Source of the DNA: Bugula neritina
Taxonomy: Eukaryota; Bryozoa; Gymnolaemata; Cheilostomatida; Bugulidae
DNA length: 64,000 nucleotides
Direction: 5' to 3'
Assembly: GCA_964035545.1 (NCBI GenBank)
Contig: OZ037767.1
Coordinates: 27,755,628-27,819,627, forward strand
The position numbers and the translations under genes were made by a program. Numbering within the stretch: position 1 is the stretch's first letter; every line of letters begins with the position of its first letter. The notes below the pieces were generated by a model that ran no database searches, was not told the DNA's origin, and saw only the letters and a program-made list of their open reading frames with translations. This document shows, in pieces, positions 1 through 13,183 of this stretch.

Positions 1-746
1 AGTCAAAAGAAGTAGAAGACCTTTGCAAAGATCTAATTAAAGCTGCTTTGCACATTGCATACATTTTTTATCTTTATACACTTTTCATTTACAAAATAAT
101 TTGATTATATACCTAATTCCCTATTTTATAAGAAGGAATATTTTGTAGCTAGCATATTAGTTAGTACAAGCTCTGAAAACAATGTATATTAATGTATTCT
201 CAAAACTACATTCTAAATATATTATATATACTTTCTGCAGTATTAAAAGAAGTCATTTAATATTTCTGCTAGAGCCATTAACTTGTCTGATAACTTAAAA
301 ATATGAGTTACTGAATTGGAAGCACAATCGACTAAATGAATATTTGTTTTAAAATTACATCTGCAAGTAAATTTTTGGTTGCAGGAGTTATTTCTCTTGT
401 ATATGTTGCAGTTTCCTGTATAATTATTAGAAAATTAATTATCCACAAATAACAATATAATCATAGATCCAGTCATACATTTAGAGTAAATTTTAATAAA
501 GCCTAATTTATCACACACCTAGCACCATAGACTTAGAGAGTTGGAACATACCACTGTATGTATGTAAACTCTGTATCAGTATTGACGTCTGCAGCAATAC
601 TAGTTGGTGATTAATGGAAGATCATGGTTGGTTGATCTCACTCCATACTAGCCACCATCCCTATTAGGTAAAACACGCAATCATTTGACACTAATCTCTA
701 GCACATAGAATACTGTTCATATGGCTGAAAATATATATCGCTAGTC
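1..746. other. AT-rich upstream flank, no gene seen
   Basis: No ORF with coding character, RNA gene or repeat was recognised on either strand. The right end presumably holds the promoter and 5' UTR of the receptor-like gene starting at 747, but no convincing core promoter element stands out. Confidence 0.5.
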
Positions 747-3700
747 ATGTTGGAGGGCAGACATAAATCGTTAGCTCTTGGGATGGGAAGGGTTGCCTGT
801 GTGGTCATTATTCTGTTAGTCTGCAGTGGTAAGAAAACTTTTCATCAAAATTTAATACAAGTTCAAGCAAACAGTCATCATTACAGTCTTATTTTATTAC
901 AAAAAGATACCCTTTTCTTGTTCAGTGAGTATAAGAAATAAACTTAACTCACTACAATGCGCGTTACTGTATTTTTCAGCAAATGGCACTGGCTACCAGA
1001 TTCAAGAGACCGTATCTCAAACAAACTCTGGAGTCATAATCAGAATAGCAGACATGGTGACCGCTTGTAACAGAGAAACCAGAGGGAGTCATCCTAACAT
1101 TCAGTCCTTTGTTTTCAATTTCTGGGAATCTGGGTGTTACTTTCACAGCCCTCATACCAAGTATCCAACTCTATTCAATGACATCCTTAGATCCCTAAGG
1201 CTATGTTCGACTCCGTGCTCTACAACCCTGAGATACACGCTGCCACTTCTCAACTGTGATGGTCAGCAGTTTCCCAACACTTTCTCTATTAACTACGAAT
1301 GTGCTCCTGCCTGGCAGAACTCAATAGTTCTTACCACAACCACTGAAGCAGCATCAACACCTTCTTCTACTACTCTACCTTCCAGGAATACTGAGAGTAC
1401 CAGCTCATTGGCAACTCTGCCTGTAACACCACGGCAAACTACAACTGCCGCGAGAACAACCACAACACCACCAGTAACAACCACAAGTAGACCAACCACT
1501 ACAAGAGCTCCCACAACAACCACAAGAGCCACTACAACCACTACAAGAGCCACCACAACTACTACAAGAGCCTCTACAGCAACTACAAGAGCTCCCACAA
1601 CCACTACCAGAGCTCCCATAACAACTACCAGAGCTCCCACAACAACTACAAGAGCCATCCCAACAACAGCTCTGCCGAGTATTGTATGGCCACAGACACC
1701 ATTACTAATTACTCCTCCACCTACAACCAGAACTGCCAGAAGCACAAACACAGCAACAGAAAGCTCAATAAATCTCGGAGAAGGAACAACTACAAGTAGG
1801 CTGTTGGAGGATATAACTACATCAATTTCACTAGCATCAAGGTTACGGAGGACTCGGTTACGTCAAACATCAGTTAGTAGTTTAACAACTACTACAGCAG
1901 CCACAACCACTACTACAGAACCCACAACCACCACTAAAGAACCCACAACTACTACTACAGAACCCACAACTACTACTACAGGACCCACAACTACTACTAC
2001 AGGTAAACCAGTTTCACAGACGGACAATTTTAAGAAATAAGTACTTGCTTTCATATGACAAAATACTCAAGGAGAGCTATATAATTTATGTAGAACGGAT
2101 GCTTGTGTGATACAGTTTTTCATGCACCAATTTGTTATGGAAGGAATAATTAAATTGATTCATTTATTAATGTGTGATATTATCAAGTTGACGGCTGGGC
2201 TAGTTTTCTTCACAAATTACTATTTCGAAAGCATAAAAAGTAATAAAGAAAATTAAAATACGTACTCATGCCAAATGATTTGCTCATCCAAAAGATAAAT
2301 ATACGTCTTCGCTATACACATGCAGTGGCACTTGAAGCTTGAAAACCCTTTAATGTTTAATTCAGTTAAACTCTCTGAAATCGTTGAGCAATGATTCATT
2401 TGCTTTTTAATTAAGAAGAAGTTGATTACTTTAAGGATTAAAGTTTAGCCTGCAATTTTCCTTTATAACTCAAATTTTAGTGTTCAGGTTTTTGTAATTT
2501 CTTTGTAGTTGAAGAAGACAACGCTGGACTTCAGCTGGTGGCGGAACAGCGCCGTAGCAACATCGGGTTTCTATACGCTGACTTAAACGCCATCACGTGC
2601 GATAATCTGACTAACTTGCACATCCTGAAGTTGGATGGAGAGGGTAGACAGGTAAGTTTTATATCTAGCATACTCATTGTGAATTTGAACCACACCTACA
2701 TGTAGTTTAGGTTGACTTGCATCTTTACATGGGTTCAAGGTGACATGAAGGTCAACATTTGCTAGGACATGTTTTTCCCACTATTGATGCATCGAAATGA
2801 AAACAGTTGCACCATCCACACGAATTACACATTGGACAGCTCCTCCCAACTATGTGACAGGCGTATGCAACTAACAACCGCATAGGAATAAATTATCTCA
2901 GGCTGGAAGTGTGAAGACAAGGCTGTATGCATATAGGCTGAGTGTCAAACCGAAATCTTAGCCTTTAGAACTGTTGACCTTACAAGTTTTGTTGAACAAT
3001 CTACTACCTCAACACTCTTTAGTCTATGCAGTTAGTTGAATTTAAATGTTCCCCTATATTTTTATTATTTGATTGTAGTGTGTGATAGAGGCTTGAGGAT
3101 ATATGACTAATAAAACAATTGTATATTATCTTGGCATAATATAATGGCATGCAATGAAACAGTGACATGCACATGAATCTAACATAAATACAGTAAAACA
3201 ATAGTTAACTCCTTTTTAGACAATTCAACATTTTAAAACAGGCTCATGATAAAATCACGTATCCTTGGCTACGACAGAAAAAGTTACCTTTTAATTATAG
3301 TTGCATTTAATTGTATAATGTCGGTTACATTATTCTAAATTATTTTAATGTTGTAATCAAAGTTATAGTGCTGTGAAATTTTAGGTTTCAATAGCCTCTT
3401 TAACAATCAACACCATGAATGACTCAGACTGTATAAATACAAATAAATTTATTGTGCCAACATACTGAATGTCGCAAAGCTTGCTGTGACACTTGGAATA
3501 ATTGCTATTGGCTTACAATAATCATTGATGTCAAATAATTATACATGTCTCATCATAGTTCCTCAAACTTAAGGAACTTGGTATTTTTAAGAAATGAAAA
3601 TGGGTTTTTGGAGCTTTTCCTTAAATTACTTAATCCATGGCATTTGCATTACTAGGCTTTGTGTGTTTGTGTGTGTGTTTGTGTGTGTGTTTGTGTGTGT

Positions 3701-3775
3701 GTTTGTGTGTGTGTTTGTGTGTGTGTTTGTGTGTGTGTTTGTGTGTGTGTTTGTGTGTGTGTTTGTGTGTGTGTT

Positions 3776-3857
<82 letters not shown>

Positions 3858-6800
3858 TGTGTGTTTGTGTGTGTGTTTGTGTGTGTATGGGTGGCGTGTG
3901 TAAGACATTTAATTTTGTTAATTGATTTTGCAGGGGCATTGTGAACCAGATTTGTCACCAGCCAACGTAGAGACTCAACTTAGAAATAACCATGCTTTTA
4001 TCTCTCAGCCCTACTGCTTAGGGACGAGGATAGAGAGAGCCCGTAAACTCTTCATAGACTATGAGTGTGTTGGAGAGGAGACAACTACGGAAGACTTGAC
4101 TACCACCCAGTTGGATATTACCGTCATGAATGTATCCACATCTGCAGTTAATACCGTTGGTAAATAATTTTGCTGAAGGTTTTATATGATACAACGGTAT
4201 TACAATAACCTCTACGGTATAAAAAGCTATATATTGCAATGACATCTATGATGCAAGAGGCCTCGTCATAACGCAATGAGCTCTATTATAATATAGGTTT
4301 TGTTTTTACTATACAGCTGGTGGGAATAGGCAGTAGGCAGTAAGTGTTTTGTTAAATGTTTATGCTAAATTGTTTAATAGACCAATCATTTGATTTTGAA
4401 ATTTGGAAGCTGGCAATTTATCATTACTAATGACATTAAAAGATATATTGTCTGAGATGTGGTACAGGAGCCAATGTGCCAACATATTTCTGTATCTTAT
4501 AATGGGTATGAAGCATCTGTATCTGCTTTCTCCTTAAATGACAAACTAGTCATTGCTTCACTAGTTAATATTTCAGTGGAAAACATGCTGCTACAGCAAA
4601 GTTGACTGCCACAAACCAATTCAGGTGTAATAGTGAAGAAATTTAAATAGCCTAATTTCTTTAACTTTCTTGGTGAATTTTGGTTTAGACATCAAATTAA
4701 AATTATCCCAAAAAATACTCTCTTTTTCTACATTTTTAATCTAGAACACAGGCTTTTTTCAATTTCCTCATAACGTACTGCACCTACCTCCAGAAAATTG
4801 TTAGTTTTCAGTGTTATAATTTTGCAGAAGCATTGAGCTCTAATATAGCTATAACTCTAGCCAACTAATGATCTAGGTGTTGTACCACACTTCATATATT
4901 AATTTATAACAAAATTGATTTGATAGGAAATAGGTTTTACAGTACAGCGTGGTGATAGTATAGTAAATTATCATGTAAATTAGTTTCACTAGATGACTTA
5001 TTTTTGGAATGTTAGCAACCTTAGAACTTAGTTTTTGGGAAGTCCTTGAATAATAGATCAGTTAAGCTAATATTAGGAAGTTTCTAAGTTTTGTAAATTA
5101 ACTTAAATGGCGTGCTTACTGCCCCCCCCCCCTACTGGCTACAAGCTGACAACTAGGTTACTCCTCTAAGACTAGCACCAGGCTCTTATTGAGCACTTCA
5201 TGTAGATTGTAGAGCATTAATTAACATGGATTGGAACTTGTGAGAATAATCCTGTCAGCTTTTGCTTTTAGTAATTGGAAACACAGAGAAAGCTGGTGCT
5301 GAAAAAGATGGTGGAGAAAAGAAAGACCTGATTCTCATACTGGCTACAGTCATACCAATATCTGCGCTGCTCATTCTAATCCCCATAGTCCTCATTGTGC
5401 TGTACAAGAGGTAAGCTAGGTGTTAGTAGAGGGGCACAATACTACTGTTGGGTAATTGAGGGGCATTGCCCTGCCATCCACCTGATAAACTCTTGCAATC
5501 AATAATAATTTACGTAGAATTACAGGCCATTGCGGGTATTCAAGAAATTATAGCTTTGCAAGCCTGCCTTTCACTTGTCTAATTTAGTTTTTTGAGCAGC
5601 TTTTTTCTGAAATGCACCCTAAAATTTATACTTTATTTACTGCACTATTGGAGGAAAATACTTACACGTAGAACATTTCCAGGACTACACAGCCACATCA
5701 TGTTGACCTACTTTTATATACTTTATTTACATGTAAACACTTTGTAATATATAGATGCTATGGGGAAATTGAGGCAAAAACAATGCAAACTTGTGAAAAT
5801 TTTGTGTAGTTAGAGCAAATAACTTTCACTTGAACTATGCTGCAACATATTATAAGCAAAGCAAATAAATTTTGCTTTGCTGGTAAAGAAAGCTTTAGAG
5901 CAATAGTAATAACAATAACAAAGAAAAACTGCACCCAGATACTATATAGCACAGCTGCAATTAATCGGAAAACATAGAATTACCCCTAAGTAACTTTATG
6001 ATTGACCAGTACAGGTGAACCACCTGAAGGGAATGCAAGCAATGCTCATGTTTGATTTGCCCAAGTGTGTTTAGAACTTTATTTCCAGTGCCATTTTTCA
6101 GTAAACTTTACTTTTCAGGATCTTTCACGCACATCAACTTTCTTAATGCACAGTTTTAGTTAGTAAGGTTCAAACAAATGATCGCGGGTAAACACTGAAT
6201 TGATGTTGCAACTTGAACTTTAAATTTAAGTGAGATTGCAGTACTAGATGTGGGTAGGTAAAAAGCAAAATATTTTAGATGATAAGATGACAATTGATAA
6301 GGGTTGACATTTTTTAAAAAAATTGGAAATGTTTCAATATAATAAACATGCAATAAAAATAGCATGTTATGAAATGTTAAATTGAAGTTTGAACTCAGAT
6401 CTAAGCCAAATAGTAATAAACAATGGTAGACATTGTTCATTGTTTTTGATTAAATAATAAGACAAGAATGCAATATGTGAGTAATTAGTTTAATATATAA
6501 TACAATATTAAAATTATTCTAATAAAATATAGTATTATGTAGCAATTCTAATATAAAATAATATGTTTGCAATCATCATAATAAAATATGTGCATAATTC
6601 ATATATTTACTTTTTGATGACTTCCGTTTCCTTTAAAAAGCAAGCAATGGTAACTATATACGTATTGCGTTATAATTATCTAAGACACGCAGTAGGGAGA
6701 CTTACATTAATTCATAACTTTATTTTAAAATTTTCAAGTTTAAATGATTAAATTTATCAATTCACTTTCAAAAAGTAATTAAGGCAAACACTTTAAAGTA

Positions 6801-9800
6801 GCTACACATTTGGACTTGGTTAAAAAATCAAAAAAATTCATAACAAAAAATTTATCACAAATATGGGAATTTAACCAAATATGCAAAAGTGTTTTCTGGA
6901 AAATTTTCTTTATGTAATTCAAATCTAGAGATGAAATTGTTAAAAGAAGTTTAATTAAAATAACCTCCTCAGAATTCAATAAGCCATAGTTGCCGGTGAA
7001 ATGTATCATCTAATTTTCTTTTGAAATGGGTGCTTTTAAAGTCTTGAATTTTATAAAGCTTTAGCTTAAACAAACATTGAATGACGTATTTCTCTTTAAA
7101 TAATCTCTATCAATACTTTTTTGTAAATACATTTAACACCAATAGAGTTCAAAAAATGATATTCTTAAAAACAACGAAAAGAAAAAAAATCAGAAATTTA
7201 GTCATTTGCATTACATATGTCGATATAAAACTAATTGATATATAATTGATTAATATACATATGTTGATACAGATATAATAGGCTACGGTGAAGCACACTC
7301 ATTTGAACTGATTGATCATTCAATGATTAGTCATGGCCTTCCCTGGTTTTCCTGATACAGCAAACTCTGTTTGGGGAAAAGTACAGACATTATACTAACT
7401 TTTCCTTTTAGTGGAGTATAAATCATAACGAAATCCCCCATTTTTCACCTGAATACAATGACTTGGCCTTTTGCAAGATATGTGTAATACAATGGCGCAA
7501 TAATATTAACATCAAAATATCTAGTTTCAACATGAAATTTTCTCTCTGTTGACCTAATCTGCCATGTCTTTCTTTTTCCATCTGATCTTCTGCTATTTTT
7601 TCACACAGTCTTCTCATTTTTTTCAGAAGCTTTGCTTTTCCTCACTATCTATATAATTGAAAATCAAAACATTTCCAGCGCATGTCACAACCACCTCACT
7701 TTTGCCTCTGTCAATTCTCTTCTAGATTCACTTGTTTTCCTACACTTTCTGATGCGTTTCTCTCAACTTTTAATATTTCTAATTATAGAAGAAACAGAGT
7801 GAAGATAATCATGTGCAAGAAGAGTCCACATTACGGGACTAACGAGGAGATTTACAGCGACCCGAGTAACGCCTTCAGTTACAGTCAAATGAACTCAGCC
7901 TATTCTAATGAGCACCTGGAAGACAACACCTTATATCAGGATCCAGCTCTCTGGATCAGCAGACCTCAACCAGGCCTGGCCAAGTTTCACAGCACGTCCT
8001 TGAAGTCCACAGGTCAGATTATTTTACATGTGATTTCAATACCATAACGTATTATGTCACTTATGTAATATGTCATAGAGCAAAGATCTCACTATTCAAT
8101 CTATAAGGAGCAGACACTGTTTTGTATGTAATTTGCAGCACTGTCACATATAATAAAACTCACACAAGTTTATAGTTGCTATCCCTGTGAGAAACCCTGA
8201 TAGAAAGGGTTTTTGTTAGAGCGGGCTAAGGACTTATTCATATGTAGCACAGGAGCAATTATGACTGGATGCTCTTCCTAACATCACCAATGGCCTTCAC
8301 TAGGGACGGAACTCATGACCTCTGTTACTAAGCCAGTGCTGTAACCCCCTAGATCACAGCTACTCCCTATTGTCACACATCATAGAACTTATGTAATATG
8401 TTAAAGAGCATGTATTTCTAGCATTATTCTAAATTTTTAGCATTTTAACTTCGTTAGCAACCAATAGTTATTATCAAACTCGCCATCTCCAAACAGCCTC
8501 AAAGCTCCAGAAATGCTTCAAAGTTGAGTTGCACTTTTTTTCTTCTACACTATATAATCCTATTACCAAAGTACTAAATCATAACCTGCCGTAACAGCTT
8601 CAACTCTTATGGTATCTAAGGCTAGAACTTGCTAGCCATGTGTGGCTTAACTCGCACATTCTAACGCCAATCAATCAAATCACTTCACGCAATAACTCTA
8701 AGCCTGCTCTTAGAGTATTTATTGTTGACTAGATATTGTTCTGCCTAGCGCTGCTAAGAGCAGAGCTTCATAAAATATGCAGTTCAGCACATGGCGCCAG
8801 CTACCATTAATTATTTATTTCGTTGTCATGGTTACAATTTAATATATTTAAATCATAATAAGGTGTTCGAAATCAAAAGCAAAAAATATGCATAAGACAA
8901 GTGATAATAGAAAATTATGCAAACCTTAAAATATGCTTCAGTACTAGTTTGAGGTGCACAAGTTTAGAATAGTTGTGTGATTTTTTCGATAGCATAATGT
9001 AAAGTTTACAGTTCTACCAACCAAGGCTATTCACATTGAAAGTAAGCAGTGTTAATGGAGCTTTTTATATTCCTGGAAGGGTTGCGGAATTGTGAAGTAG
9101 CCGTAAGGTTTCATATGAGAGTATTGTAGCTAGGTTGATAGTCACCATGTTGAAGAGTAGTTTATTTCACTAAAATACTGCCTGTTATTATGTAGCATGT
9201 AAGCCTACGTATTACTCCCTGAGCTATCTGACATTGCTTTTGTTGATAGTAAAACCCCTTCTTATTAATCATCATGTATTATCATATAATAAAAGTCATA
9301 TCATAACATCCTTTTCTATCATCAGTTCATTTCCTATAAGACTTACTCTATATAATCCTCTATAAGCGTATCAATATACGAGTAATATAAGTTGATGCAG
9401 CAGAAAATATTTCTATACCTGGTGTGCATGTGTATAGTTTTATTAAATAATAAGTTTACAAATTATTAAAAAATGATGCACATATGGTAAATATTGCTCT
9501 GCAAAAAGCAACACAATCTCATAACCTTGAAGTGCATGATCACTCTTGTTTAAAAAAAGATTGAAAAACAGATTGTTTGTATATGCCGTTGAGAATATTC
9601 TATTGCACATTTCAAACCAGCTGAAAATGATGTAATTGTTTGCACTCTCTTTTCCTTTTATCAAAACACACTGCTCTGCTAGCAATTAGAGTTTTGGTAT
9701 ATCCATAATGTGTGTGCCTGATAGCAAATAGAAGGAAATGACTAAATAATATGCACCAGAATCGTGTTTCAATTGAAGTGGTATCAATCTGCCGAAAAAA

Positions 9801-11417
9801 CCCAAATTCCTGCCATGATTGATAGTTTCCTATTCAACAGGCTCCAGCTACCAAGACCCCAGCAGCCTACCTTGCACTGGTCCACCAGGCACACCCAGTC
9901 CTATAAGGGACGCCATGTACTCGGCCCGTGATGACCCTTCCAGCGATGTGTACGCAGACGTTGATGCTCTGAGAGGAGATCCAGATGGTAAAACAGCTAC
10001 TCTACCCAGAGAGGATCAAAACATGTGAGCTGATAGACACAAGGCTTAGTTTTCCATGTCATAATGTTATCTCAGTTTGTTGTACAAGTTCTGTGAAAAC
10101 TTGCCAAAGATTAAGACGTAACATCTTAAATTATAATGGTTTCCAGATAACTGTCATGCTTGAATGATATAGACTGCAGGTGCAGGCTTAGCTTCACATC
10201 AGTTTTATATAACTTAAATCATAGAACTCTCTTTAGAATAATGTCTTATAGGAACACATGCTCACCTGTGTTTAAAAAGATTCGTGTTTAAAAGCTCTTT
10301 TCTACTCTAACCAAACTTTTATGTCGTAGACTCTTTTCGATATATGTTTAGCTACATATCAAGTAAAGTTACATATATTTTAAATGTATCATAGATCTAC
10401 AGTACATATTTCTGTCTTCACATTTGTTGTAGTTACGATATGCCACATGTGGAAGTGGTGAAACCAACACCTCAGCCTCGTAGTGGGAGAGACCAGACTC
10501 CAGGAGGTGAAGACACCAGTGGTCTGCCGTCCTACTCGCATATGATAGTGACTGATGGCCAACTTGAGCCTCACAACTATGCTATTGTTAGGTAGGTTTG
10601 TGTGCGTCTGTGTCATAGTTTGATATTAATACAGTAGCTAACATTAATGTTGCAGTAGAATTACTATGAATATGCTTGTATTTATTCAGAAATAATAGCT
10701 AGGAACAAGTGAATTGTGCACATTAATTCTTCTGCAATTTTTAAAATCTCTGCTCCATAGTTGTATTAGTTCAATAAGGTATCGGCATGAGCAGACAACC
10801 TCTTAATGCTGTTTACTAAAAGTAATATTCTCAAAACATTTATTAAGGTGATTATAATTATACAATGTTTTATGAACGTTAGCAAGTCTATTCATCTGAA
10901 GATTAAAAATAATGATAATATTTCATTATTATATTTGATAAATATAAGTTATGAAATATTATTCCATTATTGTATTCATGACAATAAATGAGTTAAATGA
11001 TATATAAATAGTTATATGTATGGCATGAAATATATTGCAGCTCATTAAAACAAAATCCAATACAATAGATCAATAATAGCACACTTAGTCTTGTACTCTG
11101 TATTGTACTGTATATATAATGTATATGTTGTTTTGCTGTGTACAGTGTATACACACGTAGATTGTTTCACTGTGTAATGTACTGTGTATGCACATGATAT
11201 TGTATTTCAGATACGTAAGTTTTGCTATGAATACATCTTGGCTTGTACAGTTTTCTTTAAAATATTTAATATGATTTGTAGAAAATCAAAGCCCAGTGAG
11301 TCTATGTATTATGAACTAGAAAATGAGGTAGAGTTATACGACAGCCCCGTATACAATTCTATGGAGGAGATACGGTCTAGCTCCGACACAAAAAAAGGAG
11401 CAGATGAATCCAAATAA
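747..11417 (+). CDS. receptor-like membrane protein: SUEL-lectin-like modules, mucin stalk, YxxP-rich tail
   Basis: Nine exons join in frame to 771 codons plus stop handled as 2316 nt: 747-828, 980-2002, 2509-2651, 3934-4159, 5272-5410, 7789-8012, 9841-10024, 10433-10591, 11282-11417. Residues 1-28 form a signal peptide with a hydrophobic core (VVIILLVCSA). Two Cys-containing modules follow, each ending in a Y-E-C strand (INYEC near codon 139; IDYECV in exon 4). The second has the spacing N-x2-F-x3-PYC-x-GT before its last strand, which resembles SUEL/rhamnose-binding lectin domains, though some usual cysteines are missing. A Thr/Pro/Arg-rich mucin-like stretch covers roughly residues 141-365. 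One membrane helix lies at about 511-535, followed by basic residues YKRRNR. The 236-residue tail has YxxP at Y560, Y587, Y616, Y675 and Y746, YxxM at Y569 and Y751, and YxxL at Y736. YxxP is the known Crk/Nck-type SH2 ligand and YxxM the PI3K p85 ligand, so a tyrosine-kinase adaptor role is inferred. I do not recognise a named orthologue. Confidence 0.8.
1440..2000 (+). repeat. Thr-rich coding repeat (mucin-like stalk)
   Basis: Degenerate repeats of ACAACTACAAGAGCY-type units in exon 2 of the receptor-like gene encode TTTTRA-like and TTTTTEP-like blocks. These blocks are expected to be O-glycosylated and extended. The antisense strand is open over the same stretch and gives spurious Val-rich ORFs. 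Confidence 0.85.
3658..3887. repeat. 12-bp (GTGTGTGTGTTT)n plus (GT)n microsatellite
   Basis: About ten copies of a 12-bp GT-rich unit ending in TTT are followed by an uninterrupted GT run and then more TTT-interrupted units. The repeat lies in the intron just upstream of exon 4 of the receptor-like gene. Several overlapping ORFs on both strands here are purely repeat-derived. Confidence 0.95.
8156..8370 (-). mobile_element. tRNA-headed SINE, copy 1
   Basis: This is one of three copies of the same ~215-bp element in the window. Read on the minus strand it begins GGGAGTAGCTGTGATCTAG, a tRNA-like A-box region. It then carries a degenerate B box, a conserved middle GTTAGGAAGAGCATCCAGTC, a small inverted repeat AAACCCT/AGGGTTT, and a TTTTATTAT tail. 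It is flanked by a slightly decayed 14-bp duplication (TGTCACATATAATA at 8142-8155, TGTCACACATCATA at 8371-8384). It is inserted in the intron before exon 7 of the receptor-like gene. The middle motif resembles conserved central domains shared by several animal SINE families; the exact family was not determined. Confidence 0.85.
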
Positions 11418-12370
11418 TGAAACAATTCTGAATAATATTCCAATGACCATGCAGAAATAGTTTGTATATAAAGCTATGCATGTTATTGCTAACAGTCACT
11501 TTGACAAGCGTGGTTATATTGTGGTTATATTGACAATAACCAGGAGGTTGTGAATTGGGTGATAGAATCAAGACTGAGGCCTTACCACTGTTTTCTTGGT
11601 ATATGGGAAGGGGAGGGGGTCATTTATATGCTACATTGCTTTTTAAATATTTAATCTCTTATAGATAGCATTTCTTATTTCACATTGCAACAAAAGATGC
11701 AGGATATTTTACTATTATTTTTAAAAAACACATTCCATTCATATTCCAGATATAGCATGCCAGAATATATTTTTATGCAATACAATATATACGAGTCATA
11801 TGATGAAATGTTGTTTTTGAGTAGACATTCTCATTGGCTGAGCTAACACAGGTGTTTGTAAATATATTGAACTAGTGAAGACTAGTTGAGTATGTTAATA
11901 TGTCAATATATGATCTTAACACAGTATTGTTTCTCAACAATCATGCAATTCATAATTTCATAAGATAAAACAATCGGTTAATGCATCACCTCGAACTGGA
12001 CTATGCGAAATAGGTAATTGAAAATAAGTACAAACTCTCACAACTCCAAAGGATATAAAAGAACTTTTCAAGAAAAAAATACAACTTTGATGAATTATAA
12101 AATATATTTCTGTTAGTTTATTTGAAACAAACTGATTTATTTATATTTATTGATTTAATATTAATGACAACAAGTTTGCTTTGGTAGTGCGTAGTCATGG
12201 TATCTTTATACACTCAAACCTCTCTCTGAAGTCCTAGTAGTAAAATAAACAACATGGCAATAAGTTTTTATTACACCCAAGAATAACAAATCAAAATATT
12301 AGCACTTGCTTTGTATGAAGAAACTTATTTTAGTGAATGCATTAGTTTCATGCAGACTTTGTTGTTAACT
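11418..12370. other. AT-rich intergenic stretch, no gene seen
   Basis: This follows the stop codon of the receptor-like gene and probably contains its 3' UTR. Open frames here are short and compositionally random. No repeat family was recognised. Confidence 0.4.
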
Positions 12371-12615
12371 ATAACTAACACTGATTTTAGTAGTCTATAT
12401 AAAGACAACTGTTTTCATGATATTAATATAGTTAGTGTAAAAAGAATAGATTTATACTTGGATAACTTCCAAAATACCTGGGATAAGCTCTGTGTGATAA
12501 TTAGTGGCCATAGAACATTCGTAGCCACACCAACATTATATCAACAATTACCAATAACTTCTATGTGTGAGTGTGCTATTAATAGTACTCGAGGTATAAT
12601 TCCTACCACCCACAA
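12371..12615 (+). pseudogene. orphan exon-like ORF, possibly related to the receptor's extracellular modules
   Basis: An open block is bounded by a plausible acceptor (ACTGATTTTAG) and a good donor (CACAAAG|GTAAAG). It encodes about 80 residues with Cys positions and a terminal strand LPITSMCECA that resembles the INYECA and IDYECV ends of the two modules in the upstream receptor-like gene. It also has a Thr-containing tail (IIPTTHKG). No start codon with a signal peptide and no partner exons were found. It may be a leftover duplicated exon, an alternative exon of the upstream gene, or a chance ORF. Similarity is by eye only. Confidence 0.25.
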
Positions 12616-13004
12616 AGGTAAAGGAAATCTCTTGAACAACTATTGATTATATATCACAGTCACAAAAGTGTCTTGCATATAAATTATGTATACAGTCTAT
12701 TCTTAGGTGAATATTTATTAACATACATATTTTTAAACATATCTGTTGGCTTTGAAACTAGTCCAAAATCCTTAAGATTTGGTTGTTTTAAATACACAAT
12801 GTTACTTTTCTGCAGCATTTAAATGCTAATTCTAATTTTTGTGTGGCAGTTTAAAACCAAAAACATAGCATGCAAATGACATACTTCAAAACTTTGCACT
12901 AAACTGAATTCTTTAATTTTAGCTATAGTTAATAGGGTGGTTGTCCACTCATGCTTGCTAAGTCAAATCAAAAGGACTCAAGCTGACATTTACTGAACAG
13001 ACCT

Positions 13005-13090
13005 AAGTGGGCGGGAATCTATATGACGTAGGCGGAGTCTATATTAAGTGGGTGGGAATCTATATTGCTTATTTGTATATAAATAAGACA
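13005..13090 (+). promoter_or_regulatory. probable promoter of the neuropeptide gene
   Basis: A 20-bp element (AAGTGGGYGGGAATCTATAT) occurs twice, near 13006 and 13049. Between the copies lies a half-CRE (TGACGTAG near 13024). A TATA-like TATATAAATAAG follows at about 13075, roughly 105 bp before the ATG at 13184. The spacing suits a TATA-driven start near 13105. The assignment rests on position and motif only. Confidence 0.5.
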
Positions 13091-13183
13091 GAATCCTTAC
13101 ACTTTACAGCCGAGCAACCACTTTGAGCTTTTAAGCTGCACACTACGTTCAAATACACAGAAGATTATACAAAATTTTTCAAA

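Noticed and set aside
1293-2054. Val-rich ORFs on the minus strand
   Set aside because: They are the antisense of the Thr-rich mucin repeat; no start context, splice signals or homology.
3594-3958. Long Cys/Val and Thr/His ORFs on both strands
   Set aside because: Direct translations of the GT/CA microsatellite.
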